Source: Bartonella sp. A05 (GTDB lineage: Bacteria; Pseudomonadota; Alphaproteobacteria; Rhizobiales; Rhizobiaceae). From it: a DNA stretch of 64,000 nucleotides. Position numbers and translations under genes: made by a program. The notes under the pieces were generated by a model. It had not been told where the DNA came from. It ran no database searches and saw nothing but the letters and a program-made list of their open reading frames with translations. Within the stretch, counting starts at the first letter, position 1, and each line of letters starts with the position of its first letter. The stretch is from contig NZ_JANHOJ010000001.1 of NCBI RefSeq assembly GCF_026930145.1, forward strand, positions 310,001 to 374,000, given 5' to 3'. This document shows positions 1 to 9,423 of the stretch, one piece after another.

Positions 1-1377
1 TCTCAAAGATTCGCGTTTTAGCTAAAAAATTAGCTGCCCTTACCCAAAAAGAAACAACTGTTGGAATGTTGCTACCGAATGCTAATAGCACAGCCTTAAC
101 CTTTTTTGCTTTACAATCAGCGGGAAAAGTACCAGCTATATTGGACTTTTCTGCTAATTCTTCAGTTTTGCTTTTAAAAACTAAAGCCTCTAAAGTACGC
201 ACGATTATCACGACACATACTTTTTTACGCCAAGAAAACTTAGAAGAAACAGCCGATATTTTAAAAAATTCAGGAATGCATTTCATTTATCTTGATGATC
301 TGAAAAAAAATATTTCTAAATTTGATCAACTTATGGCTTTTTGCATGCGTTGCAAACCAATTATACAAAATAACGCGCAAGATTGGGCTGTTATTCTCTT
401 TACTTCTAATTCAGAGAATGTGCCTAAAGGTGTCGTTCTCACCCACGCAAATATACTCTCCAATGCAGCGCAAGTAGCTGCACGTGTTGATTTTAACAAA
501 TCCGATAAAATTTTTAATGTTGTGCCTATATTTCATTCTTTTGGCCTAACGATGGGAACTATTTTACCTTTAGTTTATGGCGTTCCAATCTATTTCTATC
601 CCTCTCCTCTGCATTATAATATTATTCCTGAAATAATTTATAATTCAAATGCAACCATTATTTTAGGTACAGATACTTTTCTGAATAACTATGCCCGCAA
701 TGCACATCCTTACGATTTACATTCTATCCGCTATTGTTTTTCCAGTATAGAACCTATCACCGTTGCAACACGCACTCTAATGATGGAAAAATTTGGCATT
801 CGAATTTTAGAAGGTTATAGCGTCACTGAAGCCTCTTCCATTCTAGCACTCAATACACCCATGTATAATAAAAACGGAACAGTTGGAAAATTAATGCCAA
901 GTTTAATATCACGGCTTGAATCAGTGGAAAATATAGAAAAAGGAGGATGCCTTTACATTAAAGGCCCCAACATCATGGCAGGTTATCTAACAGTTGAACA
1001 ACCTGGTGTACTTTTATCATCACTAGATGGATGGCATAATACTGGAGATATTATTGATATTGATGCAGAAGGGTTTATCACTATCTTAAAATACTCCAAA
1101 CATCTTACGAACATTAATTGATGAAATTCAGCTTGATAGTACATTAGGCTATAATTGTTATTGATGTCTCTCAGTAGATAAAAGCTTAGTATTTATCAGA
1201 GAAGATAAAACTCCTAACCAAGCGAATTTTTTAACATTTTCTCACAAATCAGATATCCCTGAAAGAATGATCCCCCATTCTGGATTTATCCAAATTTAAA
1301 TTGCCTATCTTAGCTATGACCAAATAGACTTATCCAACCTTACAAAAAAATTACTCAAAAAACTCAATGTTTTTTAA
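1..1377 (+). pseudogene. decayed acyl-ACP synthetase / AMP-binding protein (aas-like), 5' end outside window
   Basis: The reading frame is already open at base 3 and continues to a stop at 1119-1121, so the 5' part lies outside the window. The product resembles the AMP-binding half of the bifunctional Aas proteins (acylglycerophosphoethanolamine acyltransferase / acyl-ACP synthetase), with the EGYSVTEAS and GWHNTGDI motifs visible. The phosphate-binding loop reads TSNSEN where the family has a glycine-rich TSGSEG-like loop. After the stop, pieces of the C-terminal subdomain continue in other frames (an IREDKTPNQANF stretch near 1200, then IDLSNLTKKLL ending at 1377). At least two frameshifts separate them. 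I read it as a degenerating gene; a functional truncated form is unlikely because the catalytic C-terminal lysine region is broken. Confidence 0.75.
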
Positions 1378-1451
1378 CTAAAATCGACCATTTCATTACT
1401 AATTTGTAAGATTTCTTCTTGATAAAAGTATCTTGTAATTTTTAAATAAAT

Positions 1452-1494
1452 CCCCATAATAAGGGGGCGTATGTTGGAATTTTTACAATAACGC
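1452..1494 (+). promoter_or_regulatory. two-hairpin leader upstream of the BI-1 gene (possible ybhL-type motif)
   Basis: About 110 bases before the BI-1 family start are two adjacent hairpins. The first is CCCC (1452-1455) with GGGG (1463-1466) around a 7-base loop. The second is GCGT-at-GTTG (1467-1476) with CAAT-a-ACGC (1486-1494). Alphaproteobacterial ybhL genes, which encode this same protein family, are known to carry a conserved RNA leader (the ybhL motif). Position and structure agree, but I could not compare with its consensus, so the identity is an inference. Confidence 0.35.
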
Positions 1495-1602
1495 GTACAA
1501 TTTTTGTATTCGCTAGATCGAGGCTTATACAATTCATTAAAAAGAAAGAATGAATGTTTTGTCACAAATTCTAGCGTAATATAAGCGAAGGAACTTTGTA
1601 TT

Positions 1603-2376
1603 ATGGCTAATTTAAAAGATTTACGTTCGGCGTCTGTTTCTCATGCCGATGCATCAATTGATCAGGGATTGCGCAGCTATATGCTGGGCGTTTACAATAC
1701 AATGGCTATTGGTTTGCTTATTACAGCTGCTGCCGCTTATGTGATTTCATCGTTAGCCATTACAACCGATATGAATCAAGCAGCTGCTCAAATGAATGGG
1801 AGTGTTTACTTAACATCATTCGGAGTAACATTTTATACGTCACCATTCTCTTATATTGTTATGTTTGCACCACTTGTAGCTGTGTTATTTCTGAGTTTCA
1901 AAATCAATACACTCAGTACAAGTGCCGCACGTAGCCTCTTTTTTGGTTATGCTACCCTTGTGGGGCTTTCACTGTCATCAATTATTCTGCGTTATACACC
2001 AGAGAGTATTGTGCAGACATTTGTCATTACTTCCGCAGCTTTTGGCTCTCTTTCTCTTTACGGTTACACAACAAATCGTGACCTCACAGCTATGGGTTCA
2101 TTCTTGTTTATGGGCTTAATTGGGTTAGTACTTTCCACAATTGTTAATATTTTTCTCGCATCGAGTGCCTTGCAATTTGCTATTTCAGTCATTGGCGTTA
2201 TAATCTTTGCCGGTTTGACAGCTTATGATACGCAAACAATTAAATTGATGTATTATGAAGGTGATGCAAATGATGCCCGTGGTCGTAAAATTATTATGGG
2301 TGCGTTGAACCTTTATCTTGATTTTATCAATATGTTTGTTTTTTTGTTGCAGTTTCTTGGTTCGAACCGCGATTAA
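1603..2376 (+). CDS. Bax inhibitor-1 / YccA family integral membrane protein
   Basis: This 257-residue protein has a short hydrophilic N-terminus followed by about seven hydrophobic segments, the layout of the BI-1 (UPF0005, YbhL/YccA) family. The late segment AGLTAYDTQTIKLMYYEG is the characteristic family signature, and the protein ends in a membrane helix rich in Phe and Leu. Bacterial members are inner-membrane proteins thought to act as pH-sensitive Ca2+ leak channels or to modulate FtsH proteolysis; which applies here cannot be told. The ATG is preceded by AAGGA at a usable distance. It appears to be a single-gene unit: a hairpin leader lies upstream and a terminator follows directly. 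Confidence 0.9.
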   Translation: MANLKDLRSASVSHADASIDQGLRSYMLGVYNTMAIGLLITAAAAYVISSLAITTDMNQAAAQMNGSVYLTSFGVTFYTSPFSYIVMFAPLVAVLFLSFKINTLSTSAARSLFFGYATLVGLSLSSIILRYTPESIVQTFVITSAAFGSLSLYGYTTNRDLTAMGSFLFMGLIGLVLSTIVNIFLASSALQFAISVIGVIIFAGLTAYDTQTIKLMYYEGDANDARGRKIIMGALNLYLDFINMFVFLLQFLGSNRD

Positions 2377-2400
2377 TAAAAATAGTTATTTCTTTATTAA

Positions 2401-2440
2401 AAAGCCTTGTTTCTTTCAAGAAGCAGGGCTTTTTCATTTT
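2401..2440 (+). terminator. rho-independent terminator after the BI-1 gene
   Basis: A 15-base arm at 2401-2415 pairs, with a few G-T wobbles, with 2418-2432 around a 2-base turn. It is followed by a T-rich tail. It starts 25 bases after the stop codon of the BI-1 family gene. Confidence 0.8.
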
Positions 2441-2507
2441 TAACACAAATCTTGCCCTTTAATCCTTCAACACCATATTCAAAGGAAACAAAAATAAGCA
2501 AAACAAA

Positions 2508-3392
2508 ATGATCAAAAAGCCTAATAAACAAAATTTCAGCTTGCCCACCGCACTTATCAAAAAAAAATTCCGCAGTCCTCTATTCAATACCATCCAGAAG
2601 TGCTCTTCTAATCATCAAGCAAACACCACCAACAGCAACAATAGCTATGACCTTGTTGTTGCTTCTTATAATGTACATAAATGTGTTGGTATTGACAAAG
2701 TTTTTAATCCTACCCGCATTGTACGTGTCATTGCGGAATTGCAAGTTGATATTCTTGCTCTTCAAGAAGCAGATAAACGTTTTGGTGACCGCATTGGCTT
2801 AATTGATCTTCAGCATTTAAAAGAAGAAACAAACCTGATTCCTGTGCCCCTTAACGCTATGTCGCCTAATGGTCATGGCTGGCATGGAAACGCCCTATTT
2901 TTGCGTCATGGTGGATGTGTACATGACATCTCGCAAATTACCTTGCCCGGTATTGAGCCACGTGGCGCCGTTATTACAGAATTAGAAATGAATGCAGGTC
3001 TTATTCGTATTATTGCTGCTCATTTTGGCTTATTGCGACATTCTCGTAATCAGCAAGTTAAAATGCTTCTTACACTTTTACAAAAACGTCCCCTTATGCC
3101 CACACTTCTCATTGGTGACCTCAATGAATGGCGCACAGGAAAAGGTTCATCTTTAAATTATTTTTCGCCCTATTTTGATATAAACTCTGAAACTGTGCCA
3201 AGCTTTCCTTCTCGTTTTCCCTTTCTAGCTCTTGATAGAATTTTTGCTTTTCCCCATCAATTGGTAACAAAAATTGAAAATCATTATTCACCACTGGCAC
3301 GTATTGCCTCAGATCATTTACCAATCAAAGCTTATCTTGACCATGCCAGCGCAATTACCGTTCTTGAGAATACAATAAATGAAAAAAGTTAA
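2508..3392 (+). CDS. endonuclease/exonuclease/phosphatase (EEP) family protein
   Basis: The 294-residue product carries an EEP (DNase I-like) metal-dependent phosphohydrolase fold from about residue 47 onward. Visible motifs are SYNVHK (53-58), LQEADK (85-90, metal-binding Glu), an AAHFGL stretch, LIGDLNEW (catalytic Asp/Asn) and SDHLPIKA near the C-terminus. The catalytic set looks complete. The substrate could be DNA, a phospholipid or an inositol phosphate; the sequence does not decide. The first 46 residues are basic and polar with no clear signal peptide, and the ATG has no strong Shine-Dalgarno. The last four bases overlap the 3' end of polA on the other strand. Confidence 0.75.
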   Translation: MIKKPNKQNFSLPTALIKKKFRSPLFNTIQKCSSNHQANTTNSNNSYDLVVASYNVHKCVGIDKVFNPTRIVRVIAELQVDILALQEADKRFGDRIGLIDLQHLKEETNLIPVPLNAMSPNGHGWHGNALFLRHGGCVHDISQITLPGIEPRGAVITELEMNAGLIRIIAAHFGLLRHSRNQQVKMLLTLLQKRPLMPTLLIGDLNEWRTGKGSSLNYFSPYFDINSETVPSFPSRFPFLALDRIFAFPHQLVTKIENHYSPLARIASDHLPIKAYLDHASAITVLENTINEKS

Positions 3393-6295
3393 TGCGCTTC
3401 ATCCCAGTTTTGAGCGGACATTACTTTTACTTCAAGAGGCACAGACAAAGATAATACTGGCATTGTAGCATTTTCCATAACCTTTTTAACAAGAGCTGTA
3501 GTTTCTTCACACTCAGCTTTTGGTACCTCAAAAATAAGTTCATCATGTACTTGCAGCAACATTTTTGCTGAAAGTTTTTCTTTTTCCAAAGCATCTTCCA
3601 TTTTAATCATAGCACGGCGAATAATGTCTGCTGCTGACCCCTGAATTGGTGCATTGATAGCAGCCCGTTCATTAAGGGCACGAACTTGCGGATTAGACGT
3701 TTTTATTTCAGGATAATGGATACGGCGTCCAAAAATGGTTTCTACATATCCATGCTGGCGTGCAAATATTTTTGTCGTTTCCATATAATCTTTAATTCCA
3801 GGAAATCTTTTAAAATAAAGCTGAATGTAACAGCCTGCTTCTTTGCGTGAAATACCCAATTGATTTGCTAATCCAAAAGCTGAAATACCGTAAATAATCC
3901 CAAAATTAATCGCTTTTGCACGCCGGCGTATATCTGAAGACATCCCTTCTATTGCAACTCCAAACATTTGTGATGCGGTTATAGCATGAATATCCTGACC
4001 TTGTGAAAATGCTTCTTTTAACGCAGTTATATTGGCAATATGAGCAAGAATACGCAATTCAATCTGGCTATAATCAGCCGACAACAATAGATGATCTTCT
4101 GGAGCAATAAAGGCTGTTCGAATTTTACGCCCTTCAGCAGTCCGCACTGGAATATTCTGTAAATTAGGTTCAGATGATGATAAACGCCCCGTTGATGTTG
4201 TTGCTAAAGAATAACTCGTATGAACACGCCCTGTTGTGGGCAAAATGTGAGAGGGCAAAGCATCTGCATAGGTAGATTTTAGTTTTGCCAATTGACGCCA
4301 ATCTATAATTTTACGTGGCAAAATATGCCCTTCAACAGCCAACTCTTCTAAAGTTTGTGCGGAAGTTGACCACTGACCACTTTTTGTCTTCACACCACCA
4401 GGCAAACCCATTCTATCAAAAAGAATATCACCTAATTGTTTTGGCGAAGCAATGTTAAATTTTTCACCAACGAGCTGATAAATTTCTTCTTCCAGAGAAA
4501 AAGCTGCCTGTTCTAATTCACCCGAAATACGTGATAGAATTTGCCGGTCAACAAGAATCCCACGTTCTTCCATTCTTGCAAGAACTTCTACGAGTGGTTT
4601 ATCAAGGCGTTCATAAATTTTTGTCATTCCCTGTGCCACAAGCTGTTGTTTCAAGACTTTCCACAAACGAAATGTTATATCAGCATCCTCCGCGGCATAA
4701 AGAGTCGCCTGTTTCAAATCCACCTGTGCAAAAGAAGAAATTTTTTTTCCATTATACATTAAATCTTTATAAGAAATTGGTTTATGTCCAAGCCAGCGTT
4801 CAGATAAAGCATCCATGCCATGTGTTAAATCTCCAGCTTCTAAAGCATATGACAAAAGCATTGTATCATCAAAAGAGCGTATCACAATATCGTATTGCTT
4901 CATCACCAACCAATCATATTTCATATTCTGGCCAATTTTTAATACCGCTGGATTTTCTAATATCGGCTTTAAAAGCGCCAAAGCCTTTTGTGTCTCAATC
5001 TGTCCAACAATACGCCCATTTCCTAAAAGATCGCTCTCTCCATCAATATGCTCAAGTGGTATATAGGCTGCTTTTTCTGGCTGTAATGCCAAAGAAAAAC
5101 CAACAAGCTTTGCTTGCATAGGATTAAGTGAAGTTGTTTCAGTATCAAAAGCAAAATAACCTTGTTCCTGTGCTTCAGACAACCAATCTTTCAAAAGGTC
5201 TTCATCAAGGATAGTTTTATAAGAATCTTGGATAACTTTTTGAGAGAGAGCTTGATCTCTACGTTTTTGCGCCAAAACCTGTGGGGAGTTTTCAGAAAAA
5301 CTATGAGGTGATACTGAATCGGTTTTCTCAATATCGAAATCAATCCTCTCTATATTTTCTGCCCACTTGATATCTATATCAAGTGCATCAATAGCTGCTG
5401 CATCACATGAGGTTACCTCTGCCACACGGCGTGTAAGTGTCGTAAATTCCATAGCTTTCAGAAAAGCAATTAAACGGGGGCCATCTTGTGGTTCTAAAAC
5501 CAAATGACTTAAATCATTATCTATTGGTACATCTGTTTTAAGTTTGACCAACTCACGAAAGATTTTTACTTCTTCACTATAAACTTGAATATTCTCACGT
5601 CTTTTTGTTTGCTTAATTTCTGCAACGTTCTGCAATAAAAGATCAAGAGAACCAAATTGATCCAATAATTGTGCTGCAGTTTTAGGGCCAATACCTGGAA
5701 CCCCCGGTATATTATCGGTTGGATCTCCAGTTAAAGCTTGTAAATCAACCATTTTTTCAGGTGCTACACCCCATTTTTCGATGACCTCAGAAACACCAAT
5801 ATACTTATTTTTCATACCATCATATAAAGACACATGCGTATTCACCAATTGCATTAAATCTTTATCAGAAGAAATAATGGTTGTTTTTGCTCCAGCCTGC
5901 GTTGCCAATTGTGCATAGGTAGCAATTAAATCATCTGCCTCAAATCCATTTTTTTCGATACAAGGCAAATTAAAAGCTTTTGTTGCCTGTCGGATCAAAG
6001 CAAATTGAGGAACAAGATCTTCAGGTGGTGCCTCTCGATTGGCTTTATATTGAGGATAAATTTGCTTACGAAATGTATCGGATGAATGATCGAAAATAAC
6101 AGCAAAGTGTGTTGGAACCACACCAGAATTGGTGTTACGGGCATCACAGAGCAATTTCCATAACATATTACAAAAACCAGCAACAGCTCCCACAGGAAGC
6201 CCGTCCTTTTTGCGCTTTAAGGGAGGAAGAGCATGGTAAGCACGAAAAACGTAGCCTGATCCATCAACCAAAAAAAGATGATCTTGTGTTTTCAT
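3389..6295 (-). CDS. polA: DNA polymerase I
   Basis: This is a full-length three-domain PolA of 968 residues, used in Okazaki-fragment processing and gap-filling repair. The N-terminal 5'-3' flap nuclease shows DGSGYVFRAYHALP and the GDPTDNIPGVPGIG helix-hairpin region. The 3'-5' proofreading domain keeps its acidic residues (FDTETTSLNP near 385, YAAEDADITF near 550), so proofreading should be active, which is not true of every bacterial PolA. The polymerase domain has motif A DYSQIELR (near 740), motif B RRRAKAINFGIIYG (near 795) and motif C VHDELIFEV (near 915). The gene is separated from dnaQ by a 333-base gap holding a small RNA on the opposite strand. It is convergent with the EEP gene. 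Confidence 0.97.
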   Translation of the reverse strand: MKTQDHLFLVDGSGYVFRAYHALPPLKRKKDGLPVGAVAGFCNMLWKLLCDARNTNSGVVPTHFAVIFDHSSDTFRKQIYPQYKANREAPPEDLVPQFALIRQATKAFNLPCIEKNGFEADDLIATYAQLATQAGAKTTIISSDKDLMQLVNTHVSLYDGMKNKYIGVSEVIEKWGVAPEKMVDLQALTGDPTDNIPGVPGIGPKTAAQLLDQFGSLDLLLQNVAEIKQTKRRENIQVYSEEVKIFRELVKLKTDVPIDNDLSHLVLEPQDGPRLIAFLKAMEFTTLTRRVAEVTSCDAAAIDALDIDIKWAENIERIDFDIEKTDSVSPHSFSENSPQVLAQKRRDQALSQKVIQDSYKTILDEDLLKDWLSEAQEQGYFAFDTETTSLNPMQAKLVGFSLALQPEKAAYIPLEHIDGESDLLGNGRIVGQIETQKALALLKPILENPAVLKIGQNMKYDWLVMKQYDIVIRSFDDTMLLSYALEAGDLTHGMDALSERWLGHKPISYKDLMYNGKKISSFAQVDLKQATLYAAEDADITFRLWKVLKQQLVAQGMTKIYERLDKPLVEVLARMEERGILVDRQILSRISGELEQAAFSLEEEIYQLVGEKFNIASPKQLGDILFDRMGLPGGVKTKSGQWSTSAQTLEELAVEGHILPRKIIDWRQLAKLKSTYADALPSHILPTTGRVHTSYSLATTSTGRLSSSEPNLQNIPVRTAEGRKIRTAFIAPEDHLLLSADYSQIELRILAHIANITALKEAFSQGQDIHAITASQMFGVAIEGMSSDIRRRAKAINFGIIYGISAFGLANQLGISRKEAGCYIQLYFKRFPGIKDYMETTKIFARQHGYVETIFGRRIHYPEIKTSNPQVRALNERAAINAPIQGSAADIIRRAMIKMEDALEKEKLSAKMLLQVHDELIFEVPKAECEETTALVKKVMENATMPVLSLSVPLEVKVMSAQNWDEAH

Positions 6296-6467
6296 GACAA
6301 TTTTATATCTCCATTTAAACCCGAAGAAAATTTACTTTTAATATTTTTTCAATTTTATTCTAAAATTGATCATTTTGCCTTTAAAAAGACATTTTTTTAT
6401 TTTTAAACTGCTGGCGTTGTTACGATTTATATCTCGTACCTTAAGGCTTTTCTTTGCTGTTACAGGA

Positions 6468-6473
6468 TATAAT
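6468..6473 (+). promoter_or_regulatory. -10 element of the small RNA promoter
   Basis: A perfect TATAAT hexamer lies about 7 bases before the proposed 5' end of the anti-Shine-Dalgarno RNA. No convincing -35 hexamer is visible at 16-18 bases spacing; the region upstream is TTAAGGCTTTTC. Confidence 0.45.
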
Positions 6474-6479
6474 AGCTTT

Positions 6480-6566
6480 CATTTTGCTCCTCCTATGATA
6501 GCTGAGGTGCGATGTAACGACAGGGTCGTTGTGGTGTTCCCCTCCCCACAGCGGCCATATTTTTTT
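6480..6566 (+). ncRNA. probable small RNA with anti-Shine-Dalgarno loops (suhB/CcsR 'cuckoo'-like)
   Basis: Between dnaQ and polA, on the strand opposite to both, is a compact transcription unit. It has TATAAT at 6468-6473 and a first hairpin TCAT/ATGA (6479-6482 with 6495-6498) whose loop carries GCTCCTCC. A strong terminator follows, in which 6524-6534 pairs with 6546-6556 over 11 base pairs (two G-U wobbles), then a run of seven T. The terminator loop carries CCCCTCC, so both loops are complementary to a ribosome-binding site. This two-loop layout is that of the alphaproteobacterial suhB/CcsR ('cuckoo') RNAs. An alternative stem AACGAC/GTCGTT (6515-6520 with 6525-6530) could compete with the terminator. 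Identity is inferred from structure, without a covariance-model search. Confidence 0.6.
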
Positions 6567-6628
6567 ATATGTTTGTTGTCTACTTTCGATTTTCTTTAGT
6601 AATTTTTTCAAAAAAAACAATAAAATCT

Positions 6629-7339
6629 TTATTGAGAAACTTTGAAGCGATTCCATAAAGCTTTTTCGCCTATCTTTTTAATCAAATCAGCATGCATGCT
6701 TTTTTCTTGTGCGCTTAATCTTGAAGGTAGTGCTTGTGGACGAATCTTGGCTTTATATAGAACATCTTTGTCATTTTTGATCCCCACAACATCAATATTC
6801 TTTCCCTCATGAAAACCAAATGTGCCCTGCTTTCCACCAATTAATTCAATATAAACATCCGCAAGAATCTCTGCATCAAGAAGAGCACCATGAAGGACAC
6901 GATGACTATTATCAATTCCAAAACGCTTACATAAAACATCAAGAGAATTCGGCCCCATAGGATATTTACGCCGCGCCAGAGCCAATGTATCAAGAATATT
7001 ATCAACACCGATAAGTGGCTTATTCACTCGCCCTAATTCAGCATTAAGAAAACCAACGTCAAAACTTGCATTATGAGCAATCATCGTTGCACCATCGATA
7101 AACTCTAAAAAAGAATCAGCAATCTCACTAAATTTTTTTTCATCTTTTAAGCGTTCGTTGGTTAATCCATGAATAGCGACAACTTCATCAGGAATAATAA
7201 CTCCTTGTGGATTCAAATAAACGTGAAATCGGCGCTCTGTCAGGTAACGATCAATCATTTCTATACAGCCAATTTCGATTATGCGATCACTGTCTTTATC
7301 TAAACCCGTCGTTTCAATATCAAAAATAATTTCACGCAT
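6629..7339 (-). CDS. dnaQ: DNA polymerase III epsilon subunit (proofreading exonuclease)
   Basis: This 236-residue DEDDh exonuclease proofreads for the replicative polymerase. Exo I is FDIETTGLD with the catalytic Asp and Glu at residues 6-8, Exo II is HNASFDVGFLN, and Exo III is HGALLDAEILADVY with its catalytic His and Asp. The C-terminal tail after about residue 180 is the part that binds the alpha subunit and is weakly conserved. It is followed, leftward, by the polA unit; on its 5' side coaE ends 4 bases before its start, so the two are translationally close in one operon with aroE, maf and ppsR. The start ATG is immediately followed by the conserved REIIFDIET strand, which leaves no room for a different start. 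Confidence 0.95.
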   Translation of the reverse strand: MREIIFDIETTGLDKDSDRIIEIGCIEMIDRYLTERRFHVYLNPQGVIIPDEVVAIHGLTNERLKDEKKFSEIADSFLEFIDGATMIAHNASFDVGFLNAELGRVNKPLIGVDNILDTLALARRKYPMGPNSLDVLCKRFGIDNSHRVLHGALLDAEILADVYIELIGGKQGTFGFHEGKNIDVVGIKNDKDVLYKAKIRPQALPSRLSAQEKSMHADLIKKIGEKALWNRFKVSQ

Positions 7340-7343
7340 TGCT

Positions 7344-7946
7344 TTAATTCTTTACAGAAATATCCTTTAGCAAACTCTCTATCACATCAAAAACCTGTTG
7401 ACGCGTATTCTCTAGAGATTTTCCTGTATCAATAATAAAATCAGCATATTCCCGTTTTTTTTCATCGGATATTTGCTTTGCATTGATTATTGCAAATTTT
7501 TCTTCGTTCATATTCTGACGACTCATTACACGCTTTTTTTGTATTTCCGAAGGTGCAGATACAACAACTATACTATCTACGCGATTTTCAGCTTTTGTTT
7601 CAAAAAGAAGTGGAATATCAAGAACAACTATTTTTTTTTTCTGTTGACGTGCCTTATCAATAAATTCTTTTTCTTTTTCTTGTACCAAGGGATGAATCAT
7701 TTTTTCTAATGTTTGTAATTTCTCACAATTATTGACCACAATTTTAGAAAGTTTTATCCGATTAACTTGGCCATTTTCAACAACGCCAGGAAAAGTACGC
7801 GCTATAAGAGACAAAGTTGGCTCATTCCTGTAAAGTTTGTGTACAATCTCATCGGCGCTAAAAACCGGAATACCCGCTTGTTTAAAAAAACCAGCAGCTG
7901 TTGATTTTCCCATAGCTATTGATCCAGTTAGCCCTATGATTTTCAT
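7344..7946 (-). CDS. coaE: dephospho-CoA kinase
   Basis: This 200-residue P-loop kinase catalyses the last step of coenzyme A synthesis, phosphorylating the ribose 3'-OH of dephospho-CoA. The Walker A region [12 protein letters not shown] starts at residue 5. The CoA-site segment [11 protein letters not shown] and the lid-like stretch [18 protein letters not shown] are visible. Length matches the family. Its start overlaps the aroE stop by four bases (ATGA), which indicates translational coupling. Confidence 0.96.
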   Translation of the reverse strand: MKIIGLTGSIAMGKSTAAGFFKQAGIPVFSADEIVHKLYRNEPTLSLIARTFPGVVENGQVNRIKLSKIVVNNCEKLQTLEKMIHPLVQEKEKEFIDKARQQKKKIVVLDIPLLFETKAENRVDSIVVVSAPSEIQKKRVMSRQNMNEEKFAIINAKQISDEKKREYADFIIDTGKSLENTRQQVFDVIESLLKDISVKN

Positions 7947-8824
7947 ATTCTATCTTCACTCATATTTTCTAAAATTTCCGATCGCAACGCCTTTGTCACA
8001 ACAGGCTTTATTCCAAACCATCGTTCAAAACCGGGAACAGCCTGATGCAAAAGCATACCAAGACCATCAACTATTTTTAAACCCTGAGCTTTTGCTTGAC
8101 GTAAAAAAGGCGTCATTAATGGAGTATAAACAATATCTGTAACCACTGCTGTTGATTTGGCTTTATGAAAATCACAAAAAAAAGGTTTGTTTTCTTTATC
8201 ATTAAAATTTGTCATACCTACAGAGGTTGCATTAACAATAAAATCAGCCTGACGAAGTATTATATCAGCATTATGCCAATCATGGACTTTAATAGGTTTT
8301 CCAAAATATTCAGCCAAATCATCTGCATGTTTTCTTGTACGATTAAGCAAATAAATACGCTTAAACCCACGTTTTTTTAAAACATATAGGATAGCGCGTG
8401 CACTACCACCTGCACCAAAAACAAGAGCTATCTCCCCAACCCAACCAGGAGCAAATTCATCAAGATTAGCAGCAAAACCATAGACATCACTGTTTGTGGC
8501 ACAAAGCCTATCCCCTTCAAACCACAATGTATTAGCAGCACCAATAATTGTCGCTATCTCATCTTTGTATGTTGCTAAACGAAAAGCCTCTTGCTTGTAT
8601 GGTAAAGTAACATTACCTCCACAAAAATTTCTTTTTTTTAGAGAGAAAAAAAAACGGCTAAATTCTTCGGGTCTTATATCTTTAGCACTATATTCACCCT
8701 GTAAATTATACTGTTTAAGCCAAAAATTATGAATTTTCGGCGATTTTGAATGGTTAATCGGATGACCAACAACAAAAACACGCGGACACGTTTCTTTTTT
8801 GTAATTTATTGTCAGATCAGCCAT
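7943..8824 (-). CDS. aroE: shikimate dehydrogenase (NADP+)
   Basis: AroE reduces 3-dehydroshikimate to shikimate in the chorismate pathway; aroB and aroK lie at 45-47 kb. The substrate-binding motifs [14 protein letters not shown] and [11 protein letters not shown] (catalytic Lys) are present, then the NADP-binding glycine-rich loop [11 protein letters not shown], the [10 protein letters not shown] basic patch and ATSVGM. I place the start at the ATG at 8824 (MADLTINY), three codons inside the longest frame, giving 293 residues. The start overlaps the end of maf by eight bases. Confidence 0.95.
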   Translation of the reverse strand: MADLTINYKKETCPRVFVVGHPINHSKSPKIHNFWLKQYNLQGEYSAKDIRPEEFSRFFFSLKKRNFCGGNVTLPYKQEAFRLATYKDEIATIIGAANTLWFEGDRLCATNSDVYGFAANLDEFAPGWVGEIALVFGAGGSARAILYVLKKRGFKRIYLLNRTRKHADDLAEYFGKPIKVHDWHNADIILRQADFIVNATSVGMTNFNDKENKPFFCDFHKAKSTAVVTDIVYTPLMTPFLRQAKAQGLKIVDGLGMLLHQAVPGFERWFGIKPVVTKALRSEILENMSEDRI

Positions 8825-9413
8825 CAATAACACCTAAATGACGTAATTTTATTAATAAAGGCAGCAACGGCAAACCAACAATAGTAAAAAAATCCCCTTC
8901 GATTTTCTCAAAAAGATGGATTCCCTCTCCTTCAATTTGGTATACTCCCACACTCTTTAGTACATCAATTCCCACACGCGCTAAATATCGTTCGATAAAC
9001 TCTGATGAAAGGGAACGTACTGTCATATAAGCACTAAAAACTTCAACCCAAATCTCCTGACCATTTTGAAATAAAGCAACCGCACTATGAAGAGAATGCA
9101 TCTTCCCTGATAAAATACGTAAACGTTGATGTGCTTCTCTATTATCTGCAACTTTATGTAAAATCTGCCCTTCCAAATCAAGTACCTGATCACAACCAAT
9201 TACAAATGCATTCGGAAAACGAGAAGAAACATTTTTTGCTTTAGAACTTGCTAAAAAAGAACTAAGTTCTTTAGGCGTTTTTGTTTCTGCCTTTTCTTCC
9301 TCTTTCCGTTCATCAAAAGACGCACCTTCTACGTAAAAGTTTAAACCAGCTTTCCTCAATAATTGAGCACGATAGGGACTAAGAGATGCTAATATTAATG
9401 TTTTTTCACTCAT
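8817..9413 (-). CDS. maf: Maf family nucleotide pyrophosphatase
   Basis: Maf-like proteins hydrolyse non-canonical or modified nucleoside triphosphates to the monophosphates, and have been linked to septum control. The 198-residue product begins [17 protein letters not shown], the family's SxSPxR phosphate-binding motif, and has [13 protein letters not shown] with the catalytic Asp. The longest open frame starts 38 codons earlier inside ppsR. I use the ATG at 9413 because family homology starts there and it lies 10 bases after the ppsR stop. It sits in the ppsR-maf-aroE-coaE-dnaQ unit. Confidence 0.93.
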   Translation of the reverse strand: MSEKTLILASLSPYRAQLLRKAGLNFYVEGASFDERKEEEKAETKTPKELSSFLASSKAKNVSSRFPNAFVIGCDQVLDLEGQILHKVADNREAHQRLRILSGKMHSLHSAVALFQNGQEIWVEVFSAYMTVRSLSSEFIERYLARVGIDVLKSVGVYQIEGEGIHLFEKIEGDFFTIVGLPLLPLLIKLRHLGVIDG

Positions 9414-9423
9414 GTTTATTGTA

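Noticed and set aside
1374-1565. 63-codon minus-strand ORF in the BI-1 upstream region
   Set aside because: It overlaps the aas remnant and the hairpin leader and has no family resemblance or ribosome site.
4531-5121. 196-codon plus-strand frame
   Set aside because: It lies wholly inside polA on the other strand and its product has no recognisable motif.
6440-6497. Minus-strand 13-codon ORF with a strong AGGAGG site, as a polA leader peptide
   Set aside because: The AGGAGG is the complement of the anti-Shine-Dalgarno loop of the proposed plus-strand RNA. That RNA has a -10 box and a terminator, whereas the minus strand shows no attenuator between this ORF and polA.
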